From an uncultured bacterium (lineage in GTDB: Bacteria; Planctomycetota; Phycisphaerae; Phycisphaerales; SM1A02), in assembly GCA_903861235.1 (NCBI GenBank), contig CAIOTP010000225.1, positions 1-22,431 of the forward strand: DNA of 22,431 bases, in the 5' to 3' direction. The notes beneath the pieces were generated by a model. It was not told the origin of the DNA and searched no databases. It saw only the letters and a list, made by a program, of their open reading frames with translations. A program made the position numbers and the translations under genes. Of this stretch, positions 1 through 6,416 are shown piece by piece. Every line of letters begins with the position of its first letter. The first letter of the stretch is position 1.

Positions 1-10
1 AGGAACCGCC

Positions 11-505
11 ATGAGCGGACGCATCACGCACAGCGAGAAGCAGCTTCAGCCCGATCCCCGCTACCAGGACACCACGGTGGCGAAGTTCATCAACTGCCTC
101 ATGTACGACGGCAAGAAGGCCACCGCGCAGAAGGTCGTCTACTCGGCCTTCGACGCGATCCAGGCCAAGCTGGACAAGGAGAAGCCCGAGAACATGCCGC
201 GCACGGCCATCGAGGTCTTCCAGAAGGCCCTCGAGAACGTGAAGCCGGTCGTCGAGGTGCGCTCCAAGCGCGTCGGCGGTGCCAACTACCAGGTGCCCAT
301 GCAGCTGAACCGCCGCCGCCAGCAGAGCCTGACCTTCCGCTGGATCCTGGAAGCCACCCGCGAGGAGAAGGGCAAGCCCATGCACCTCAAGCTGGCCGGC
401 GAGCTCTACAGCGCCGCCAAGGGCGAGGGCAAGGCGATCCAGACCAAGGAGAACACCCACCGCATGGCCGACGCCAACAAGGCGTTTGCGCACTTCGCGT
501 GGTGA
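11..505 (+). CDS. rpsG: 30S ribosomal protein S7
   Basis: S7 binds the 3' major domain of 16S rRNA, nucleates assembly of the small-subunit head and lines the exit-site region of the ribosome. The 164-residue product carries family signatures: an N-terminal PDPRYQD segment, the FINCLMYDGKK helix, and the conserved RSKRVGGANYQVP stretch near residues 84-96, followed by RRRQQSLTFRW. The family is usually about 156 residues; the few extra residues lie around the DKEKPENMPRTA segment (about 55-66). The ATG at 11 follows AGGA at positions 1-4, a usable ribosome-binding site. Upstream sequence is cut by the window edge, so rpsL and the rest of the str operon cannot be seen. The usual downstream partner fusA is absent: the gene ends in a strong terminator. 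Identification is secure. Confidence 0.97.
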   Translation: MSGRITHSEKQLQPDPRYQDTTVAKFINCLMYDGKKATAQKVVYSAFDAIQAKLDKEKPENMPRTAIEVFQKALENVKPVVEVRSKRVGGANYQVPMQLNRRRQQSLTFRWILEATREEKGKPMHLKLAGELYSAAKGEGKAIQTKENTHRMADANKAFAHFAW

Positions 506-537
506 TCTCGGCGGACTGACCACGTCACGAACGATCG

Positions 538-572
538 GCGCCCGCGGCAACCGCCGCGGGCGCTTTCGTTTT
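538..572 (+). terminator. Intrinsic terminator of rpsG
   Basis: A perfect GC-rich stem pairs 538-548 with 553-563 around an AACC loop. It is followed by a T-rich run (TTTCGTTTT, 564-572). It sits 33 bases past the rpsG stop codon. It is the only classical stem-plus-T-tract terminator I find in the window. Its last T is also the first base of the putative -10 hexamer of the next gene. Confidence 0.9.
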
Positions 573-577
573 AGCAT
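572..577 (+). promoter_or_regulatory. Putative -10 element (TAGCAT), leaderless start of the DinB-like gene
   Basis: TAGCAT ends exactly six bases before the ATG at 584, so transcription would begin at or next to the start codon. No Shine-Dalgarno sequence lies between. No -35 box is visible, since the -35 position falls inside the terminator hairpin. The call rests on the same hexamer and spacing recurring at five other starts in this window. Confidence 0.55.
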
Positions 578-583
578 CGGGCC

Positions 584-1102
584 ATGACCAACACACCGGA
601 CGGCATCGGCTCCATGATCGCCGCAGGCCTGCGCATGGCGATCGGCTACGGCGAGAAGCTCTGTGCGGACATCCCCGAGGCCAAGTTCGGCCACATGCCG
701 AGCACCGGCATGAACTCGGCGCTCTTCAACATGGGCCACCTGGCCATCTACCCCGAGCGCATCCTGGGCATGATGGGTCGTCAGGACCTGGCGGTGCCGC
801 TCGAGGCCGGCTGGGAGGAGCTCTTCAAGAACGGCGCGCCCTGCGTGGAGCAGGACGGCCGGTATCCGGGCAAGGAAGCGATCCTGAAGCGGTTCGTGCA
901 GCGGCATCAGGCGGTGGCGGACGCGCTGCCCTCGGTGAGCGACTCGCACCTCCGTGCCGCCAATCCCATGGGCGGCCGCATGACGGAGATGCTGCCCACC
1001 GTGGGCGCCGCCGTCATGTTCCTGTGCGGCAGCCACCTGCAGATGCACCTTGGGCAGGTGAGCGCATGGCGTCGCGCCATGGGCATGGGAAGCGCCATGT
1101 GA
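584..1102 (+). CDS. DinB-superfamily protein
   Basis: The 172-residue product looks like a DinB/YfiT-type four-helix bundle. These proteins bind a divalent metal through three histidines, and some act as thiol-dependent transferases; most have no known substrate. His52 in NMGHLAIYPERI, and His151 and His155 in the C-terminal HLQMHLGQ segment, fit the spacing of the metal triad. No signal peptide or membrane segment is seen, so it is probably cytoplasmic. It is the first gene after the rpsG terminator and lies 10 bases upstream of glpK on the same strand, so it probably shares a transcript with the glycerol genes. That position gives no clear hint of substrate. The family call is fairly secure; the biochemical role is unknown. 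Confidence 0.75.
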   Translation: MTNTPDGIGSMIAAGLRMAIGYGEKLCADIPEAKFGHMPSTGMNSALFNMGHLAIYPERILGMMGRQDLAVPLEAGWEELFKNGAPCVEQDGRYPGKEAILKRFVQRHQAVADALPSVSDSHLRAANPMGGRMTEMLPTVGAAVMFLCGSHLQMHLGQVSAWRRAMGMGSAM

Positions 1103-1112
1103 GGCACGCGAC

Positions 1113-2621
1113 GTGAGCGGACTGCTGCTTGCGCTCGATCAGGGCACCACCAGCTCCCGCGCGGTGGTGGTGGACGCCACCGGGCGTTTCGTGGGTGTGG
1201 CGCAGCGAGAGTTCCCCCAGCATTTTCCGCGTCCAGGCTGGGTGGAGCACGATCCCGAGGACATCTGGCGCTCTCAGGTGGAGACCGCGGTGCAGGCCAT
1301 GGCGGCGGCCAAGGTGCGGCCTGGCGACCTTGCGGCGGTGGGCATCACGAACCAGCGGGAGACCGTGGTGGTGTGGGAGCGATCCACCGGAAGGCCGATC
1401 GCGCCGGCCATCGTGTGGCAGGACCGGCGCACCGCCGACGCCACCGCCAGACTGAAGGCGGCGGGCCACGAGGCCGAGGTGAGCCGCGTCACCGGCCTGC
1501 TGCTGGATCCCTACTTCAGCGCGACCAAGATCGCGTGGATTCTGGACAGCGTGCCGGGGGCGAGACGGCGTGCGGAGCGTGGTGAGCTTGCGGCGGGCAC
1601 GGTGGACAGCTGGCTGCTCTGGAAGCTGACCGACGGTGCCGTGCACGCCACGGACGCGACGAACGCCAGCCGCACCATGCTGATGGATCTTCACACCCTC
1701 GAGTGGCACGAAGGCATGCTCCAGCTCCTGGGCGTGCCGCGCGCCCTGCTGCCGCGCATCCAGGCGTGCGACGCGGATTTCGGACGCACCGCCGCGGCTC
1801 ATCTGGGTGCCTCGGTGCCGGTGCGGGCGGTGATGGGCGACCAGCAGGCCGCGCTCTTCGGTCAGCGGTGTGAGCGGCCGGGCATGGCCAAGAACACCTA
1901 CGGCACCGGCTGCTTCCTCCTCATGCAGGTTGGGGAGACCGTGCCCGTGAGCCGCCATCGGCTGCTGTCGACGGTGGCCTGGGCGCGGCAGGCGGCGAGA
2001 ACCTCGTACGCGCTCGAGGGAAGCGTCTTCGTGGGCGGGAGCGCGGTGCAGTGGCTTCGGGATGGCCTGGGGCTGATCCGCACGGCTGCGGAGGTGAACG
2101 AACTCGCCGCCAAGGTGTCCGACGCCGGTGGGGTGATCATGGTTCCCGCGTTCACGGGGCTTGGTGCGCCTCACTGGGATCCACGGGCGCGCGGCGCGAT
2201 CCTGGGTCTTTCCCGCGGCACCACCGCGGCGCATCTGGCCCGCGCCACGCTGGAAGGCATCGCTCATCAGGTTGCGGATCTGGTGGAAGCCATGCAGGCG
2301 GACGCGGGCCGGCCCCTGCAGGGGCTTCGGGTGGACGGCGGTGCCAGCGCGAGCGACCTGCTGATGCAGATGCAGGCGGACCTGCTGGACGTGCCGGTGC
2401 AGCGACCGGCGCAGCTGGAGAGCACGGCCCGTGGCGTGGCCTTCATGGCGGGCCTGGCGACAGGGGTGTGGCGTGGAGCGGAGGAGCTGGACCGGCTCCA
2501 CCAGATCGAGCACGTCCGCGAGTCGCGCATGGACTCGGCGGACCGCCAGCGGGCGCGTGCCCGATGGCGAACGGCGATCGAGCGATCGAAGGACTGGGAC
2601 ACGGAGGAGGCGAACCCATGA
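1113..2621 (+). CDS. glpK: Glycerol kinase
   Basis: The enzyme phosphorylates glycerol with ATP to sn-glycerol-3-phosphate in the cytoplasm. The 502-residue product matches the FGGY kinase fold throughout: the phosphate-binding DQGTTSSR at residues 9-16, GITNQRET at 77-84, IVWQDRRT at 100-107, catalytic Asp243 in GDQQAALFGQ, KNTYGTGCF at 260-268, and the FGGY signature around GLGAPHWDPRARGA. The start is GTG at 1113, with GAGG eight bases upstream; an ATG at 1129 opens a different frame. The gene overlaps glpD by four bases (ATGA). The region equivalent to the GGKGGTR loop that binds fructose-1,6-bisphosphate in the E. coli enzyme is missing here (about residues 224-240), so that feedback control is probably absent. 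No glycerol facilitator gene (glpF) is present nearby. Confidence 0.96.
   Translation: MSGLLLALDQGTTSSRAVVVDATGRFVGVAQREFPQHFPRPGWVEHDPEDIWRSQVETAVQAMAAAKVRPGDLAAVGITNQRETVVVWERSTGRPIAPAIVWQDRRTADATARLKAAGHEAEVSRVTGLLLDPYFSATKIAWILDSVPGARRRAERGELAAGTVDSWLLWKLTDGAVHATDATNASRTMLMDLHTLEWHEGMLQLLGVPRALLPRIQACDADFGRTAAAHLGASVPVRAVMGDQQAALFGQRCERPGMAKNTYGTGCFLLMQVGETVPVSRHRLLSTVAWARQAARTSYALEGSVFVGGSAVQWLRDGLGLIRTAAEVNELAAKVSDAGGVIMVPAFTGLGAPHWDPRARGAILGLSRGTTAAHLARATLEGIAHQVADLVEAMQADAGRPLQGLRVDGGASASDLLMQMQADLLDVPVQRPAQLESTARGVAFMAGLATGVWRGAEELDRLHQIEHVRESRMDSADRQRARARWRTAIERSKDWDTEEANP
2603..2610 (+). promoter_or_regulatory. Shine-Dalgarno sequence of glpD
   Basis: GGAGGAGG lies seven bases before the ATG at 2618, inside the last codons of glpK. 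It fixes the glpD start: the reading frame stays open far upstream, but only this ATG has such a site and starts at the conserved N-terminus. Confidence 0.85.
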
Positions 2622-4162
2622 AACTCTCGTCCAGGGCGGCCACGCTGCTCATGCAGGCGCGCGAGGAGGGCCTGGGTTCCCGTGCCGCCCGCCTCGCCCG
2701 GCTGGCCGGCGAGCCCTTCGACGTGCTCGTGATCGGCGGCGGCGCCACCGGCCTGGGTGTGGCGGTGGATGCGGCCAGCCGCGGCTTTCGCACGGCGATC
2801 GTGGAGGCACTCGACTGGGCTTCGTGCACCAGCAGCCGAAGCACCAAGCTGGTGCATGGGGGCGTGCGGTACCTGCAGCAACTTGATTTCGGGCTGGTGC
2901 GCGAGGCGCTGCACGAGCGCGGCCTGCTGCACCGCAACGCGCCGCACCTGGTCCACCCGCTGCCCTTCGTGGTGCCCAGCTATCGATGGTGGGAAGGCCC
3001 GTTCTACGGCACGGGCCTGAAGCTCTACGACGCCCTGGCCGGCAGCCTGAACCTGCGGCCGAGCCGGTTCCTCTCGCGAAGCGAGGTGGTGCACCGGATC
3101 CCGAACGTGCATCTGGACGGCCTGCGAGGCGGTGTGGAGTACTTCGACGGCCAGTTCGACGACGCCCGCATGGCGATCAGCCTGCTGCGGACGGCGGAGG
3201 CACACGGTGCGGTGGCGGTCAACGGCGTCCGCGTGACGGGCCTGGTCGTGGAGGCCGGTCGGGTCAGGGGTGCCGAGGTCCGGCCCGACGAAGTCCCGTC
3301 GTTCCGCATCGCTGCACGTGTGGTGGTGAACTGTGCGGGCATCTTCGCGGACGCGGTGCGGGCCATGGACGGTTCCGGAGCCACACCCATGATCGAGCCG
3401 GCGCAGGGGGTGCACGTGGTGCTGGATCGCTCGTTCCAGCCCAGCGACACCGCGATCATGGTGCCCCACACCGACGACGGCCGCGTGCTCTTCGTGATCC
3501 CGTGGCACGGTCACACGCTGGTGGGCACCACGGACACGCCCATGCCGCGTGCGGAGCCCGATCCGCAGCCCACCGAAGCGGAGATCGGGTTCATCCTGTC
3601 CAATGCGGGCCGCTATCTGCAGCGCGTGCCACGCCGTGAGGATGTCCTGGCCGCGTTCGCCGGCATGCGTCCTCTGGTGCATCCGGGAGGCAGCGACGGA
3701 ACCGCCAGCAAGAAGGTGAGTCGCGAGCATGTCGTCCAGGTGGCCGCCAGTGGTCTGGTGAGCGTGATGGGTGGCAAGTGGACCACCTATCGCCGCATGG
3801 CGCAGGACGGCATGGACCGGGCGATCGAGGCCGGGGGGCTCGAGACGCGGTCCTGCGTGACCGAGTCCATGAGGGTGCATGGCGCGATCGACCGCGGTGA
3901 CCCGGGGTGGCCTGCGGAGGAATGGCTTCAGGCCTACGGGTCCGAGGCCCATCAGCTGATCGAGCTGGCGGCATGCGAGCCCGAACTTGCCGAGCGTGTG
4001 CATCCGGATCTTCCTTACACCCTGGCGGCACTGGTCTGGGGTCTTCGGCACGAGCAGGCTCGCCACGCGGAGGACCTGCTGCATCGCCGGACACGGGCCG
4101 CGTTCCTTCGAAGTCAAGCGGCCGAGGCCTCACGCGTCGCCCTTCGAGCGGTGGGTCTCTGA
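2618..4162 (+). CDS. glpD: FAD-dependent glycerol-3-phosphate dehydrogenase
   Basis: The enzyme oxidises sn-glycerol-3-phosphate to dihydroxyacetone phosphate and passes electrons to the quinone pool at the cytoplasmic membrane. The 514-residue product has the FAD dinucleotide motif GGGATG at residues 40-45, the family signature SSRSTKLVHGGVRYLQ at 72-87, and GGKWTTYRRMA at about 385-395, followed by the C-terminal cap domain. The length is close to the roughly 500 residues usual for aerobic GlpD. The start is the ATG that overlaps the glpK stop (ATGA), preceded by GGAGGAGG. Overlap with glpK implies translational coupling and joint supply of DHAP to glycolysis. The anaerobic GlpA type is less likely, because no GlpB or GlpC genes follow. 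Confidence 0.95.
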   Translation: MKLSSRAATLLMQAREEGLGSRAARLARLAGEPFDVLVIGGGATGLGVAVDAASRGFRTAIVEALDWASCTSSRSTKLVHGGVRYLQQLDFGLVREALHERGLLHRNAPHLVHPLPFVVPSYRWWEGPFYGTGLKLYDALAGSLNLRPSRFLSRSEVVHRIPNVHLDGLRGGVEYFDGQFDDARMAISLLRTAEAHGAVAVNGVRVTGLVVEAGRVRGAEVRPDEVPSFRIAARVVVNCAGIFADAVRAMDGSGATPMIEPAQGVHVVLDRSFQPSDTAIMVPHTDDGRVLFVIPWHGHTLVGTTDTPMPRAEPDPQPTEAEIGFILSNAGRYLQRVPRREDVLAAFAGMRPLVHPGGSDGTASKKVSREHVVQVAASGLVSVMGGKWTTYRRMAQDGMDRAIEAGGLETRSCVTESMRVHGAIDRGDPGWPAEEWLQAYGSEAHQLIELAACEPELAERVHPDLPYTLAALVWGLRHEQARHAEDLLHRRTRAAFLRSQAAEASRVALRAVGL

Positions 4163-4176
4163 TCGGTTCGCCTCGA

Positions 4177-4182
4177 TACCTT
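4177..4182 (+). promoter_or_regulatory. Putative -10 element (TACCTT), leaderless start of the GT87-like gene
   Basis: TACCTT ends six bases before the ATG at 4189, in the 26-base gap after glpD. It suggests this gene has its own transcript instead of depending only on read-through from glpD. There is no Shine-Dalgarno sequence. No convincing -35 box is seen. Confidence 0.5.
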
Positions 4183-4188
4183 GCCCGA

Positions 4189-5508
4189 ATGCCGAGCCTG
4201 ATGCAGGCCGCCGCTGACGGATTCTGGCGCCGACCCTGGCTGCACGCATGGTGGATGATCGCGTGCGTGGCCGTGCCTCTGCTGGCGTTCCGCAAGCAGT
4301 CGGAATTGACGGGGTGCTACCTGCCGGCTGCGGACCGGATCGTGCAGGGGCTGGCGCTGCCGGGACCGGAAAGGTGGGTCTATCCACCTGCATTCACCCT
4401 TCCGGTGCTTCCGCTGGTCACGCTTCCCGTGCCGTTGTCGAGACTGGCCTGGGCGCTGGTCACGGTGACCTGCACGATCCTGGGCGTGCGCGCGATCTGG
4501 AATTCCGCCATGCAGGACCGGGGCTTCGCGCAGGCCGTGAAGCGACCGGTTCTCTTCGTGGGGTTCGTGCTCGGACTGGCGGTCACCTCGGTCGGCCATG
4601 CCGTCGTGCCGCTCTCCTACCAGTCGCATGATCCGCTCGTCTTTGCACTTCTCGCGGCAGCCGCCTGGGTCCAGGCGGCGAGGCCCGCCGGCGACCCGAT
4701 CGGTGAATCCAGGGCGGGAGCCCTCCTCGGTCTGGCGGCGTCGTTCAAGGTGATGCCGGTGATCTTCCTGCCGACGCTCGTGACGACGCGTCGTTGGCGA
4801 GCGGCTGTGGCGATGGGCGTCACGGGCGTGGTGGTCGCGATCGGATTCGACGTCGCGAGCACGGCGCTGACCGGCAAGGCTCACTTCGTGGACTGGCTCC
4901 GGCTGGCGCAGGGGGGTTCGGACCTGGGCGCCTCAGGCGGCGGCATGTGGGGTGACTGGAACCCACTCAACCAGAGCGGCACGGGCATCCTGCACCGATG
5001 GATGGTGCCCACGCCGCCCGCCATGGGGCTTCAGCACGAGTGCATGGTGATGGACTTGGGACCGGCAGCCCGACGAGCGGTTCTGCTCTCGTGGGTCCTG
5101 GGAGTGATCGGCCTGCTTCTCCTGGTGTCCTGGCGAGCCTGGCGATCGGGCGCGGATGCGGCATCGCCGGCCATGCGCGCCTTGGCATGGGTCGGCGCCG
5201 TGGCATGCGGAGCCTTGCTCGTGGCTCCACAGGCCAGCAACTACCACTTCGCGCCGGTGGGCATCGCGGCGGGCGCGATGCTCGCCTGGATGGTGCGAGG
5301 AAGCCTTGATGCGTGGCTGCTCGCAGCCCTGGTGCCCATGGCCGTGATCGAATGCATGCCTGGGCGGGACGTGCTCGGCGGTCGGCTCACGGACATCAAG
5401 CTGGCATACGGGTCGGTGGGCGTGTGCGCGTTGCTCGCCTGCCTTGGTGCCTCGCGCGTGGCCTGGCTGGCCGGCAGGCCGGGATGGGACCGGGAGGCGC
5501 AGACATGA
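4189..5508 (+). CDS. GT87-like (DUF2029) polytopic membrane glycosyltransferase
   Basis: The 439-residue product is strongly hydrophobic, with about ten to twelve membrane segments, for example near residues 18-34, 66-82, 85-103, 119-138, 146-163, 176-199, 204-228, 296-316, 329-346, 354-369, 373-390 and 405-427. GLAASFKVMPVIFLP at 181-195 resembles the LAAxIKxxPLxFLP helix of GT87/DUF2029 proteins. WNPLNQSG at 257-264 matches the conserved Asn-Gln-Ser loop. GT87 members transfer mannose from polyprenyl-phosphate-mannose to envelope acceptors outside the membrane; the acceptor here is unknown. The frame is open upstream into glpD, but the ATG at 4189 has the -10 hexamer at the standard distance. 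The gene overlaps the next one by four bases. I am confident of a membrane glycosyltransferase-like protein and less so of the sugar donor. Confidence 0.75.
   Translation: MPSLMQAAADGFWRRPWLHAWWMIACVAVPLLAFRKQSELTGCYLPAADRIVQGLALPGPERWVYPPAFTLPVLPLVTLPVPLSRLAWALVTVTCTILGVRAIWNSAMQDRGFAQAVKRPVLFVGFVLGLAVTSVGHAVVPLSYQSHDPLVFALLAAAAWVQAARPAGDPIGESRAGALLGLAASFKVMPVIFLPTLVTTRRWRAAVAMGVTGVVVAIGFDVASTALTGKAHFVDWLRLAQGGSDLGASGGGMWGDWNPLNQSGTGILHRWMVPTPPAMGLQHECMVMDLGPAARRAVLLSWVLGVIGLLLLVSWRAWRSGADAASPAMRALAWVGAVACGALLVAPQASNYHFAPVGIAAGAMLAWMVRGSLDAWLLAALVPMAVIECMPGRDVLGGRLTDIKLAYGSVGVCALLACLGASRVAWLAGRPGWDREAQT
5492..5497 (+). promoter_or_regulatory. Shine-Dalgarno sequence of the MBL-fold gene
   Basis: GGGAGG lies seven bases before the ATG at 5505, inside the end of the glycosyltransferase gene. 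It decides the start, because the frame remains open further upstream. The ATGA overlap (ATG 5505, stop 5506-5508) implies coupled translation. Confidence 0.75.
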
Positions 5509-6410
5509 GACCCCGTCCGATCGACGTGCGTTACCTGGGCGTGGATCAGGCGGCGTGGGCGTTCCTGATCGGCGGTCCGCTCGGTCAGGTGCTGGTGGAG
5601 TGCGGGCCAGCCGCGTCGTGGCCCCATCTGGAGCAGGGGCTGGTCGAGGCTGGCGTGTCGGCCGCCGGCATCGGTGATCTGCTGCTCACGCACATCCATC
5701 TGGACCACGCCGGCGCCGCCGGACATCTGGCCGCGCAGGGCGCGAGGGTGCATGTGCATCCGTTCGGTGCGCCGCACCTGGTCGATCCTGCCAAGCTGAT
5801 CGCGAGCAGTCGTCGCGTTCACGGCGACGCCTACGACCGTTTCTACGGCGACCTCAAGCCTGTGCCTGCGGACCAGGTCTGCCCGACGGCCGACGACTCG
5901 ATCGTGAATGCGGCCGGACTCCGCTGCACGGCCCTGCACACGCCGGGTCATGCACGGCACCACGTCGTGTGGCTGATGGACGCCCCGGGCGAGCGCCATG
6001 CCTTCATGGGCGACCTGGCGGGCATCCATGTGCCCGAAAGCGAATTCCTCCTCATGCCGACGCCACCGCCCGAGTTCGATCCCGTCGCCTGGGTGGCGAG
6101 CCTGCGGAAGGTCCGTGAGGCCCAGCCCACGCATCTGTGGCTCACGCATGGAGGCCTGGTCGCGGCCGATCGCTCCGCGAGCAGGCAGTTCCTCGAGCGG
6201 GCCGAGCAGGAGATCCGGCGCGAGGCCGAGGCGCTCCGTGGCGCGATTCCGCTGGATGCGGAAGAGGCGGAGAGGGCCGTGCTCGATCGGCTCCGGCCTC
6301 GGGCCGAGAGGGCCGGGGTTTCGCCGCGTCGCATGGCCCAGTTCGTCGACCAGGGCTTCGCGCGCATGAACCTGGCCGGCGCTCGCCGCGCGTTCCCGCC
6401 CCGGAGCTGA
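5505..6410 (+). CDS. Metallo-beta-lactamase-fold metallohydrolase
   Basis: The 301-residue product has the complete set of metal ligands of the MBL fold. HIHLDH at 63-68 supplies His63, His65, Asp67 and His68. His149 lies in TPGHARHH, Asp170 in FMGDLAG, and His215 in LTHGG. A binuclear zinc or iron hydrolase in the cytoplasm is therefore likely; no signal peptide is seen. The C-terminal part after about residue 225 is helical and charged, and the RMAQFVDQGFARMNLAG segment resembles winged-helix tails of MBL proteins of the LACTB2/glyoxalase II-like group. The substrate cannot be told from sequence. Thiolesters (glyoxalase II type) and lactones are the usual alternatives. It is translationally coupled to the GT87-like gene, so the two may act on the same envelope pathway, but that is only inference. 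Confidence 0.85.
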   Translation: MRPRPIDVRYLGVDQAAWAFLIGGPLGQVLVECGPAASWPHLEQGLVEAGVSAAGIGDLLLTHIHLDHAGAAGHLAAQGARVHVHPFGAPHLVDPAKLIASSRRVHGDAYDRFYGDLKPVPADQVCPTADDSIVNAAGLRCTALHTPGHARHHVVWLMDAPGERHAFMGDLAGIHVPESEFLLMPTPPPEFDPVAWVASLRKVREAQPTHLWLTHGGLVAADRSASRQFLERAEQEIRREAEALRGAIPLDAEEAERAVLDRLRPRAERAGVSPRRMAQFVDQGFARMNLAGARRAFPPRS

Positions 6411-6416
6411 ATCGAC

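Noticed and set aside
2051..2617. Upstream extension of the glpD frame inside glpK
   Set aside because: The extension is out of frame with glpK and shows no domain; the ATG at 2618 has a strong Shine-Dalgarno sequence.
1014..4117. Long open frames on the minus strand opposite glpK and glpD
   Set aside because: They are antisense to two genes with full motif sets. Their products are rich in His, Arg and Pro with no recognisable domains, as expected from GC-rich codon bias.
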